A stretch of 15,965 bases of DNA from Fimbriiglobus sp. (lineage in GTDB: Bacteria; Planctomycetota; Planctomycetia; Gemmatales; Gemmataceae). Every line of letters begins with the position of its first letter. The first letter of the stretch is position 1. Shown here in pieces: positions 1 through 7,124 of the stretch. The stretch lies in NCBI GenBank assembly GCA_025352585.1, contig JANXTD010000640.1, forward strand, positions 1-15,965. The letters run 5' to 3'. The position numbers and the translations under genes were made by a program. The notes below the pieces were generated by a model, which made no database searches, was not told the origin of the DNA, and was given only the letters and a program-made list of their open reading frames with translations.

Positions 1-1
1 G

Positions 2-898
2 TCGTTCCGGCCGCAGATGACCGAACTCGGCGTCCGCTCGGCGGTGCTGCGGCTCTCGGACGACCCGGTCGAGAACGTCCGCGTTTGGAAAGCGTTGCCG
101 GAGATCTACTGGCACTACCCGGTCACCCGCCTCAAGCCGGCCGCCGACGCCCTGGTCGTCCACCCGACGGAGCGCACGCCCGACGGCAAGCCGATGCCGC
201 TGTTGGCGTCGCACTACTACGGCAAGGGCTACGTCGTCTTCTGCGGCTTCGACGAGACCTGGCGCTGGCGCTACAACGAGGCCGACAAGTTCTTCGGCCG
301 CTACTGGAGCCAGACGGTTTACGTCGCCGGGGTGCCGCGCTCGCTCGGCACCAAGCTCACCCAAATGTCGCTCGACAACCCCGACCCGCTGTTGGGCCAG
401 ACCGGGCAACTGTACGCCCGGCTCTTCAAGTCCGACCTGTCGGCGCAGTCGGCCGACCAGGTCGAGGGCACGTTGGTGCGGCTCGACGGGCCGCCCGAGG
501 CGAAGGACCGCACGAGCCGCGTGACGCTGCGCCGCCTGCCGGGCGTGTCCGGCGACTACACGGCGGCGGTGCCGTTCAACCGCACCGGCAAGTTCACGCT
601 GACCGTCGATAACGGCGGCAACCCCGGCAGCCTTGAGTACCGCGTCACGCTGCCGCCCGACCACGAGTTGTCGCCGGGCGGTATGATGGAGGCCGAGTTG
701 CGGACACTTGCGGAGCAGTCCGGCGGCAAGTTCTACCGCGAAGAAGACCTCGACAAGATGCCGTCGCAGGTTGCCCGCAAGACGATCGCCGTCACGGTCC
801 GCGACGAGACGGTGTTGTGGAACGTCTGGTCCTTGGTGTGGGTGGTCGGTTTGCTGTCGCTGGAGTGGTTCCTGCGCAAGTTCAGTAGCCTGAGTTAG
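2..898 (+). CDS. Membrane-anchored glutamine-amidotransferase-like protein, probably C-terminal part of a vWA/BatA-type protein (5' partial)
   Basis: The frame is open to the left edge, so the internal ATG at 17 is probably not the start and the N-terminal part lies outside the window. About 298 residues are visible. Near the start is a segment reading MPLLASHYYGKGYVVF, then GFDETWRWRY and a run ending in YWSQTVYVAG. This matches the end of the class I glutamine-amidotransferase-like fold that planctomycete vWA/BatA membrane proteins carry (family knowledge, recalled). It is followed by a probable beta-rich Ig-like stretch (CDS positions about 360-700), a segment containing LAEQSGGKFYREEDL, and one C-terminal membrane helix (WSLVWVVGLLSLEWFL) with a short basic tail. 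In such proteins the GATase-like fold usually lacks the catalytic triad and may sense a ligand; I cannot check the triad because the relevant part is off-window. It is followed after 4 nt by the DUF4175-like gene, so the two are probably co-translated. Family placement is moderately sure; exact role unknown. Confidence 0.75.
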   Translation, partial: SFRPQMTELGVRSAVLRLSDDPVENVRVWKALPEIYWHYPVTRLKPAADALVVHPTERTPDGKPMPLLASHYYGKGYVVFCGFDETWRWRYNEADKFFGRYWSQTVYVAGVPRSLGTKLTQMSLDNPDPLLGQTGQLYARLFKSDLSAQSADQVEGTLVRLDGPPEAKDRTSRVTLRRLPGVSGDYTAAVPFNRTGKFTLTVDNGGNPGSLEYRVTLPPDHELSPGGMMEAELRTLAEQSGGKFYREEDLDKMPSQVARKTIAVTVRDETVLWNVWSLVWVVGLLSLEWFLRKFSSLS

Positions 899-902
899 CC
901 CG

Positions 903-2843
903 ATGCAAACCCTCGTCCGCGCCCTGAACGCCCGCCGCCGCCGCGAACGCCTCTACCGGCTCGCCTGGGGGGTAGCACGCGCCGTAGCCTTGTCGGTCAC
1001 GCTGCTGGCGGTCTGCTGCGCCATCGATTACGCCATCGACCAGAACCGCGAGACGCCGTTCGCGCTGCGCGTCGTGATGTCGGTGCTGCAAGTCGCCGTC
1101 GCCTTGTACTGCCTCAACCGCTTCGTCTTCCGCCTGAACATGCCGAGCCTTGACCAGTTCGCGGCGCAGGCCGAGGCACTGGTGCCGTCGTTCGGCCACC
1201 GCCTGGTGACGGCGCTCCAACTCAACCGCGAGTCGGCCCGCACCGACGGCATGTCGCGGCAACTGATCGCCGACGTGACGCGCGACGCCGAGAGGCTCGC
1301 CGAAAGCCCGGAGTTCCCGGAGTTGGCCGACCGCCGCCGCGTCATCAACGCCGCGCTGCTGCTCACACCCGTCGTGGCCTCCGTCGTCGCCGTTTTCGCG
1401 GTCGCGCCGGTCCTGGCGACGACTCTGGTGAGCCGGCAACTCCTGCTGCCGGTCGAGATCGTCCACGCGGTGCAACTCACCAACGCGACGACGGAATTGT
1501 GGGCCGCGGGCGACGTGGTCACGGTAACCATCGAGGTCACCGGCGACGTGCCGGAGGAGACCGTTGGCACTTTGAAGGTAACGCCCGACGGCCAGCCGGC
1601 CGAGACGTTCGCGCTGAAGTTCGCCGGCCGCACCGGCGAGAGCGACGCGACGAGCCTGTACCGCGCCGAACTGCCGCCCGCCTCGACATCGATGAGCTTT
1701 CGCGCCTGGGTCGGCGGCGGCCGCCTGCGCCATCCGGGCGCGATCCGCTTCGACAGCCGGCCGGTCGTCAAGGAGGTCGAGGCGTCGATCGTGCTGCCGA
1801 AGTACATCGACCCGACCGGTCAGCGCGAGTACGTCCGCTACCAGCCGCAGGGCGAAGTCTACGCATTACCCGACTCGGCGGTCGAAGTCCACGGCGAGTT
1901 CTCGAAGCCGGTCGCCGCGGCCACGGTCGTGCTGTACCGCCGCGACGACAAGGGCAAGGAGAGTGAAGCCGCGCGGGTGACGCTGACCTTGAGCGAGTCG
2001 CGCGAAGCCGGCGGCGTCCGCTTCGCCTTGCCCGCCAAGGCCAGCGGTTACCGCATCGAGTGCGTCGACGACAACGGTTTCAAAAACGTCAACCCGCCGT
2101 ATCGAGGCATCACCGTGGCCGCGGACCGCTCCCCCGAGGTGCGGTTACTCCCGGAAGTGTTGAAAGACCCCAAGGAAGACGGCCCCATTGACGACTTCCT
2201 CGTGGACGGCATGCCGCTGCGGCTCGGCGGCCAGGTGCAGGTCGGCTACTACGCCAAGTCGCCGCTGGGGCTGGCGAAGGCGTACCTGGCGTACCGCGTC
2301 AACGACGGGCCGTGGGCGGCGTTGCCGCTGGCGTTGACGACCTCCGACGAGGCCAAGGTCGGCAAGTTCCTGCCCGAACTCGGCGTCTTCCGCGAGTCCG
2401 GGGCGTTCGGCCAGGTCGAGTTCTACCCGATCCCCGCGGTCGATCCGGCCCTGGAACCGGGCGGGTTGACCGCCGGCGGTCGCTACAACTTCAAGACTTC
2501 GGCCCTCAAGAAGTCGGTGAAGAGCGGCAGCGTGACCAGCGACACGGCCCTCGAAGTCGGCGACACGGTCGAGGTGCGCGTCGTCCTGTACGACCGCCAC
2601 CCCGGTGCGACGCAGCCGCCGACCTCGCCGCCGCGGCAGATCGGGTCGAGCGCCGACGACGCGACGGTGACCGTCGCCGACGCCCGCCGCCCGGGGGGGT
2701 GGTCGCCGGAGTCGCGCATCAAGCAGGTCGTCAGTGACGCCCGCTTCGAGGCGTGGCGGCAGGAGCACTACCGCACCCGCGTCAAGCTCAGCGAGTTGGA
2801 GCAGAAGCAGCGGTCGGTGTTCCAGGAACCGAAGGCGAATTGA
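903..2843 (+). CDS. DUF4175-like three-TM membrane protein with large extracytoplasmic region
   Basis: A 646-residue protein. It starts with a basic N-terminus (RRRRER), then membrane helices at about 24-44, 53-76 and 147-175. Between helices 2 and 3 (about 84-107) lies a segment containing DQFAAQAEALVPSFGHRL, resembling the E.-P.-.G.RL.TAL.L signature that DUF4175 proteins carry at the same place. After helix 3 come roughly 450 soluble residues that look like beta-sandwich (Ig-like) repeats, including VLPKYIDPTG and a SPEVRLLPE stretch. The C-terminus is a short charged helix (YRTRVKLSELEQKQRSVF) that stops abruptly. DUF4175 proteins I recall are longer and continue into a helical, Gln/Ala/Leu-rich region, which here appears to be supplied by the next gene. 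The ATG lies 4 nt after the upstream stop with only a weak purine tract (TGAG), suggesting translational coupling. Function is unknown; an envelope role is inferred from topology. Confidence 0.72.
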   Translation: MQTLVRALNARRRRERLYRLAWGVARAVALSVTLLAVCCAIDYAIDQNRETPFALRVVMSVLQVAVALYCLNRFVFRLNMPSLDQFAAQAEALVPSFGHRLVTALQLNRESARTDGMSRQLIADVTRDAERLAESPEFPELADRRRVINAALLLTPVVASVVAVFAVAPVLATTLVSRQLLLPVEIVHAVQLTNATTELWAAGDVVTVTIEVTGDVPEETVGTLKVTPDGQPAETFALKFAGRTGESDATSLYRAELPPASTSMSFRAWVGGGRLRHPGAIRFDSRPVVKEVEASIVLPKYIDPTGQREYVRYQPQGEVYALPDSAVEVHGEFSKPVAAATVVLYRRDDKGKESEAARVTLTLSESREAGGVRFALPAKASGYRIECVDDNGFKNVNPPYRGITVAADRSPEVRLLPEVLKDPKEDGPIDDFLVDGMPLRLGGQVQVGYYAKSPLGLAKAYLAYRVNDGPWAALPLALTTSDEAKVGKFLPELGVFRESGAFGQVEFYPIPAVDPALEPGGLTAGGRYNFKTSALKKSVKSGSVTSDTALEVGDTVEVRVVLYDRHPGATQPPTSPPRQIGSSADDATVTVADARRPGGWSPESRIKQVVSDARFEAWRQEHYRTRVKLSELEQKQRSVFQEPKAN

Positions 2844-2866
2844 CGGCGTCCGAAGACTGACCAGAC

Positions 2867-2902
2867 TTGAAACGTTCGACGCGACTCCCGCGATCTTTCG
2901 CG
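2867..2902 (+). promoter_or_regulatory. Leader of the coiled-coil gene: possible -35-like TTGAAA and small hairpin
   Basis: The 76-nt gap before the helical-repeat gene is the largest inside this cluster. It contains TTGAAA (2867-2872), five of six matches to the sigma-70 -35 box, but I see no good -10 box at 16-18 nt spacing. An inverted repeat (CGCGA, loop TCTT, TCGCG; 2889-2902) sits just upstream of the ribosome binding site. Either could be chance in DNA this GC-rich. An internal promoter or modest translational control is possible but not demonstrated. Confidence 0.2.
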
Positions 2903-2908
2903 ACAACC

Positions 2909-2914
2909 GAGGGG
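2909..2914 (+). promoter_or_regulatory. Ribosome binding site that fixes the start of the coiled-coil gene
   Basis: GAGGGG ends 5 nt before the ATG at 2920. This is the best Shine-Dalgarno-like site in the stretch. It selects the start that gives a clean signal peptide, rather than the in-frame ATG at 2734, which lies inside the upstream gene and would add 62 residues of shadow-like sequence. Confidence 0.65.
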
Positions 2915-2919
2915 CGACC

Positions 2920-5900
2920 ATGCGTGGCGGCAGACTTCTCATCCCGGCGGCACTGATCCTGGCGAACACCCCGTGGCTCAGCGCCGCGGACCCGGTGGCC
3001 GGCAACCCCGGCACCCAGCGCGACCTGCAAAAGCGGGCCAACGCCGCGGTCGAGCAGACCGCCCGGCACGTCACCACGTCGCTGCGCATCCTGGCGTACC
3101 AGAAGCTCGACCCGACCGCCGAGCAGAAGGTGCTCGACGAAGTCGCGGTGACGCTGAAGAAGCTCAGCCAGGAGGAGATGAAGGCGGTCCTCGCCCACCT
3201 CGAGAGCGCCGTCAAGGCCCCCGACGAGGCGACGGTCACCGGCGAGCAGCGCGAGGCGTACCAGAAGCACCGCGCCGTCGTGGCGTCGCTGCGGAGTATT
3301 TTGTTCCGGCTCGACGTGCTGAAGTCGCTCGACGAGGCGGCCAAGCGCTACTCCGACGCCTCGAAGGCCCAGTTCGCGCTGCACCAGCGGGCGCTGCGGG
3401 CGGACACCCTGGGCGACTCGCCGCGGGTCCGCAACCCGAACCGCCAGCTCACCGAGGAGCGCGAGCAGCTGGGCGACGGCCAGACCGACCTTCGCAACGA
3501 ACTGTCGAACCTCGTCAAGCAACTCGACGGGCTGAAGTCGAAGCTGTCCGCCGAGCAACTCGACCGGCTCGTCAAGTCGGACGCGGTCGCCCGCTCCGGC
3601 CAGCTCGTGAGCCAGATGGAGACGGCGCTCCAGTCGGTCAACGGCAAGAACTTCAAGGGGGCGGCCGAGGCGCAATTGCGGGTGTCGCGCGAGTTGCAGG
3701 CGATCGCCGCGGTCCTCGCCACGCCGCGGGACACGTTGACGGTCTTGAAGGCGGTGCGTGAGAAGGTCGAGGTGGCCCGCAAGGCCGAAGTCGCGCTCAA
3801 GGCCGAGACGGAGGCGTTGAAGGATCAGCCCAAGGAAAACCCCTCCCCGCAGAAGGCCGAGACGCAAAAGGTCGAGGCGGCCAAGTTGGCGGACCGCCAG
3901 GCGGCCGTCGAGTTCGAGACACGCGAAGCCCGCAAGCAACTCGAGACCGTGGCGAAGGAGTTGGCCGCGAAGCTGACCCCGGCCGAGTCCGAGATGCGCC
4001 GCGCCCAGGACGAGTTGCGCGACAAGAAGCTCGACGACGCCAAGGTCGCCGAGGGCAACGCCGCCGAAAAGCTCGAAGACGCCGTGCGCGAACTCGACAA
4101 GCAGATCGCCGAGGCCGAGAAGACGAAGACCGACCCGCTGACCGCCGCTAAGAAGGCGGCCGAGGAGATCGACAAGCTCATCAAGGAGCAGAAGGCCGCC
4201 AAGGAGTTGACGAAGGCCAACGAGAAGAAGCCGGACGCCCTGAAGCCGGCCGCCGAGGCGCAGAAGGAAGTTGCGAAGAAGGCCGAGGCCGCCAAGGAGT
4301 TGCCGCTGCCGGAGAACCCCGAGGTCAAGAAGCTGATCGCGGAGGCCGCCGAACTCGCCGCCGACGCCGCGAAGGACCTGGCCAAGAAGGACGCCGCCGA
4401 CGCCCAGCCGAAGCAGGACGACGCCATCAAGGCGCTCGAGGCCGCGAAGAAGGGGCTGGAGGAGCAGGCCTCCGCGATCGAGAAGCGGCGCGACGACCTC
4501 GCCAAGCTCGAAGCGGCCAAGGAGAAACTGGCCGAGTTGGCGAAGCAGGAGAACAAGGTCGCCGACGCCGCCAAGGAGCAGGCCGCCAAGGCCGACAAGG
4601 GCGAGAAGGCCGAGCCGGACGCCAACGCCGACCTCGCCAAAAAGCAGGACGCGCTGACGCCGCCGACCAAGGACGTGGCCGAGGCGTTGAAGGACGCCGC
4701 GCCGGACGCCGCCGCCAAGGTGGACATGGCCACCAAGAACCAGGAGAAGGCCAAGGACGAGCTGGCCAAGAACGACCCCAAGGCCGGGGCCGCCGACGCC
4801 AAAGAGGCCGCCAAGAACCTCGATGACGCGGGCAAGGCGCTCGACAAGGCCATCGAAGACTTGCAGGCCAAGGAGATCGCCGACCAGGCCGCGTTGCAGC
4901 CGAATCAGGTTGACCCCGCCGACGCCGCCAAGCAGGTCGCCAAGGCGCTCGAGCAGGCCAAGGAAGCCGCCGACGCGTCGAAGAAGGCGGCCGACAAGCT
5001 CGACGCCAAGCCGAAGCCCGGCGAGCCGATGAAGTCGGCGACGGAGAAGCTCGCGGACTTGCAGAAGGCCATCGCCGACAAGGCCGCGAAGGCCGACCTG
5101 CCCGAGGCCGCGAAGGACGCCGCCGACGCGGCGAAGGCGCTCGAGAAGGGCGACATCCCCGCCGCGCTCGAGGCCCAGCAGAAGGCCGGCGACGCGCTCG
5201 CCAAGGCCGACGCCGCCAAGGCCGACGGCGACGCGCCCGCCAAGCCCGAGGGCACCCCGGACGCCGGCGACCTCGCGAAGGACCAGGCCAAGGTGAAGGA
5301 GGCGACCGAGGCTCTCCAGAAGTCGGCCGAAGCGACGGCCGAGGCCAAGGCGGCGCTGACGCAGGCCCAGGCCAACGCCCCGATGGCGATCAAGCCGCAA
5401 CTCGACCAGGCCGCGAAAGACCTCGACCAGGCCTCGAAAGACCTCGGCGAGGGCAAGCCGGCCGAGGCCGGCGAGGCCCAGCAGAAGGCCGCCGACCAAC
5501 TCGCGCAAGCCTTGGGCGCGCTCAACGCCGCGGCGATGGCTAAGGGCGACGCCCCGGCCGAGCCGGGCATGGGTCAGGAGGCCAAGGCCGACGGCAAGCC
5601 CGGTGACAAGCCTGGCGACAAGCCCGGTGACAAGCCGGGCGAGGGCAAGAAGCCGGGCGAGAAGGGACTGAAGCCCGGCGAGGGCGAGCCGAAGAACGAA
5701 GGTCAGTCCGAGGCCGCCCGCGTGGCTGAGGAGAAACTGAAGCAGTCGGCGGCGACGGGGGCCGCCAACGCGTCGAAGGCCGGCAACTTCATCGACCTGC
5801 AAAAGATGGAGCGCGACAAGGTCCAGCAGAGCGGCGACGCGGCCTTCCCGGCCGAGTTCCGCGAGCTGATCAAGCAGTACAACATGAACATCAAGAAGTC

Positions 5901-5979
5901 CGCGAAGCCGCAAGCCCCGGCCCCGCTGACGCCGGTCAAGCCGACCGTCGCGCCCGCACCCGACGCCCCCAAGAAGTAG
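2920..5979 (+). CDS. Exported Ala/Lys/Glu/Asp-rich helical-repeat (coiled-coil) protein
   Basis: A 1019-residue protein. Residues 1-22 form a signal peptide (MRGGRLLIPAALILANTPWLSA, cleaved before ADP). The rest is almost wholly predicted helix, dominated by Ala, Lys, Glu, Asp, Gln and Leu, with no cysteine and no tryptophan after the signal peptide. Residues about 30-330 are a more normal helical region. From about 350 to 880 at least five degenerate units follow the pattern A-x3-L-x3-GD-x3-A-x3-Q-x2-A-x3-L-x2-A, starting near residues 362, 483, 610, 737 and 838; the clearest contain EAQQKAGDALAKA and EAQQKAADQLAQA. Residues 892-925 are a disordered Gly/Pro/Lys linker of KPGD repeats. The C-terminal part contains FPAEFRELIKQYN, a motif I associate with planctomycete proteins of this kind, and ends in a Pro/Ala/Lys tail. 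It probably acts outside the inner membrane as a helical scaffold with the DUF4175-like protein just upstream. Function unknown; the compositional bias makes homology searches prone to spurious coiled-coil hits. Confidence 0.82.
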   Translation: MRGGRLLIPAALILANTPWLSAADPVAGNPGTQRDLQKRANAAVEQTARHVTTSLRILAYQKLDPTAEQKVLDEVAVTLKKLSQEEMKAVLAHLESAVKAPDEATVTGEQREAYQKHRAVVASLRSILFRLDVLKSLDEAAKRYSDASKAQFALHQRALRADTLGDSPRVRNPNRQLTEEREQLGDGQTDLRNELSNLVKQLDGLKSKLSAEQLDRLVKSDAVARSGQLVSQMETALQSVNGKNFKGAAEAQLRVSRELQAIAAVLATPRDTLTVLKAVREKVEVARKAEVALKAETEALKDQPKENPSPQKAETQKVEAAKLADRQAAVEFETREARKQLETVAKELAAKLTPAESEMRRAQDELRDKKLDDAKVAEGNAAEKLEDAVRELDKQIAEAEKTKTDPLTAAKKAAEEIDKLIKEQKAAKELTKANEKKPDALKPAAEAQKEVAKKAEAAKELPLPENPEVKKLIAEAAELAADAAKDLAKKDAADAQPKQDDAIKALEAAKKGLEEQASAIEKRRDDLAKLEAAKEKLAELAKQENKVADAAKEQAAKADKGEKAEPDANADLAKKQDALTPPTKDVAEALKDAAPDAAAKVDMATKNQEKAKDELAKNDPKAGAADAKEAAKNLDDAGKALDKAIEDLQAKEIADQAALQPNQVDPADAAKQVAKALEQAKEAADASKKAADKLDAKPKPGEPMKSATEKLADLQKAIADKAAKADLPEAAKDAADAAKALEKGDIPAALEAQQKAGDALAKADAAKADGDAPAKPEGTPDAGDLAKDQAKVKEATEALQKSAEATAEAKAALTQAQANAPMAIKPQLDQAAKDLDQASKDLGEGKPAEAGEAQQKAADQLAQALGALNAAAMAKGDAPAEPGMGQEAKADGKPGDKPGDKPGDKPGEGKKPGEKGLKPGEGEPKNEGQSEAARVAEEKLKQSAATGAANASKAGNFIDLQKMERDKVQQSGDAAFPAEFRELIKQYNMNIKKSAKPQAPAPLTPVKPTVAPAPDAPKK
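5593..5655 (+). repeat. Short in-frame tandem repeat encoding KPGD units
   Basis: Near-identical 12-base units of the form GGY GAC AAG CCN occur three times in a row (5602-5637), flanked by a partial copy and by related GGC-GAG-AAG units. They encode the flexible KPGD linker between the helical repeats and the C-terminal helix. The third-position differences (T, C, G) between units show the array is not newly expanded, though it could still vary in length between strains. Confidence 0.7.
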
Positions 5980-5995
5980 TTTCGCCCGGTTTCAC

Positions 5996-5999
5996 GGAG
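5996..5999 (+). promoter_or_regulatory. Ribosome binding site of the toroid gene
   Basis: GGAG lies 7 nt before the ATG at 6007 within a 27-nt intergenic gap. It supports that start, which also gives an intact signal peptide. Confidence 0.55.
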
Positions 6000-6006
6000 T
6001 TGTGAC

Positions 6007-6996
6007 ATGGCCCGCCGATTTTGCCTCCTCGCCGTCGCGTTGCTGTTCGCCAACGCGGGTTCGCTTCGCGCCGACGAGAAGGTCAAGATCGACGAGCAGA
6101 CCAAGCAGGCCATCGCCAAGGGGTTGGCGAAGCTCAAGGCCGACCAGAACGCCAACGGCAGTTGGGGCAAGAGCGGCAACACCGCCGTGACCTCGTTCGC
6201 GCTGATGGCGTTCATGTCGAACGGCCACGTCCCCAACCAGGGGCTGTTCGGCCCCGAAGTGGCGAAGGGCATCCGCTTCCTGCTCGCCTCGTCCGACGAC
6301 AAGGGGTACTTAGCGGGCGTCGGAGGCGGCAACATGTACTGCCACGGCATGGCGACATTGGCCCTTACGCAAGCCTTCGGCATGTCGGCCGACGAGGAAG
6401 TCCGCAAGGTTCTCCTCAAAGCAGTGTCGCTAATCGTCCGCTCGCAGAACCCCGAGGGCGGCTGGCGCTACGAGCCGTCGCCGACGGGGGCCGACATCTC
6501 GGTGACCATCATGCAGGTCATGGCCCTGCGCGGGGCCAAGGACAGCGGCCTCAACGTCCCCGGCGACGTGCTCAAGAAGGCCGTCGCCTACATCAACCGC
6601 TGCCACGACGTGCGCTCCGGCGGCTACCGCTACCAGCCGTTCGCCGCCGGCCCCGGCTACGCCCGCACGGCCGCCGGCGTCTGCGTGTTGCAACTGTGCG
6701 GCGACTACGAGGCCAAGCAGATCGCCAAGGCGGTCGAGTGGATGGAGACGGCCGGCAACGACGAGCAGCATTACTGGTACGGCCACTACTACGCCTCGCA
6801 CGCGATGCACCAGGTCGGCGGCAAGAAGTGGGAAGACTACTACGGCCGCATGAAAACCCGCCTGCTCGCCACGCAGAAGCCGAGCGGCGAGTGGAGCGAC
6901 AAGTACGAGGCCAACGTCGGCCCGCAGTACCAGACCGCGATCGCCGTGCTGATCCTGTCGGTGCCGGCGAACTACCTGCCAATTTACCAGCGGTAA
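6007..6996 (+). CDS. Exported prenyltransferase/squalene-oxidase-repeat (alpha/alpha-toroid) protein
   Basis: A 329-residue protein with a signal peptide (MARRFCLLAVALLFANAGSLRA, cleavage near residue 22). The mature part carries repeated toroid-type motifs: NGSWG (50-54), EGGWRYEP (150-157), SGGYRYQP (204-211), YWYGHYYASHAMHQ (256-269) and SGEWSD (293-298), alternating with hydrophobic helices such as TAIAVLIL. These resemble the QW-type repeats of squalene-hopene cyclases and prenyltransferase beta subunits. At about half the length of a hopene cyclase (about 630-720 aa) it would form a single barrel. I see no DxDD protonation motif, so terpene cyclisation is unlikely; binding or structural use of the fold is more plausible. 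It ends in NYLPIYQR, which I recall as common in planctomycete members. It is the last gene of the cluster, 27 nt after the coiled-coil gene. Fold assignment is confident; function is not. Confidence 0.85.
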   Translation: MARRFCLLAVALLFANAGSLRADEKVKIDEQTKQAIAKGLAKLKADQNANGSWGKSGNTAVTSFALMAFMSNGHVPNQGLFGPEVAKGIRFLLASSDDKGYLAGVGGGNMYCHGMATLALTQAFGMSADEEVRKVLLKAVSLIVRSQNPEGGWRYEPSPTGADISVTIMQVMALRGAKDSGLNVPGDVLKKAVAYINRCHDVRSGGYRYQPFAAGPGYARTAAGVCVLQLCGDYEAKQIAKAVEWMETAGNDEQHYWYGHYYASHAMHQVGGKKWEDYYGRMKTRLLATQKPSGEWSDKYEANVGPQYQTAIAVLILSVPANYLPIYQR

Positions 6997-7094
6997 CGCG
7001 TTCAAGAGGGGGGCACGGCTTCGGGACAGATCGTCCCAAAAGCGAGTTCGCTCGTCACTTTGATCACCTCGCAAGCCGGTGGTCATCTTCAAAC

Positions 7095-7116
7095 GCGGCG
7101 GAGTGTCATCCGCCGC
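7095..7116 (-). terminator. GC-rich hairpin just past the GAP1-like gene, candidate terminator
   Basis: A perfect 8-bp inverted repeat (GCGGCGGA, loop GTGTCA, TCCGCCGC) begins 8 nt downstream of the GAP1-like stop codon on the minus strand and is followed there by GTTTG. The T tract is too short for a textbook intrinsic terminator. The hairpin lies between convergent genes (the toroid gene ends at 6996), so it could stop transcription from either side. The rest of the 128-nt gap has only weak inverted repeats: GGGAC/GTCCC at 7023-7037 and CGAG-TTCG-CTCG at 7043-7054. Confidence 0.4.
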
Positions 7117-7124
7117 TCGCCGGG

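Noticed and set aside
2734..2919. A 62-residue N-terminal extension of the helical-repeat protein
   Set aside because: It overlaps the end of the DUF4175-like gene, is Arg/Ser-rich like an out-of-frame shadow, and would bury the signal peptide. The ATG at 2920 has a good ribosome binding site.
2788..5913. A minus-strand open frame of over 1000 codons opposite the helical-repeat gene
   Set aside because: Its product is a Leu/Gly/Arg/Val-rich run with no domain. It is the antisense image of Ala/Lys/Glu codons (GCC, AAG, GAG), which seldom give stops on the other strand. The plus-strand frame has a ribosome binding site, signal peptide and repeats.
7023..7054. Plus-strand terminator for the toroid gene (GGGAC/GTCCC and CGAG-TTCG-CTCG stems)
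   Set aside because: Stems are only 4-5 bp and no T run follows. Not convincing as an intrinsic terminator.
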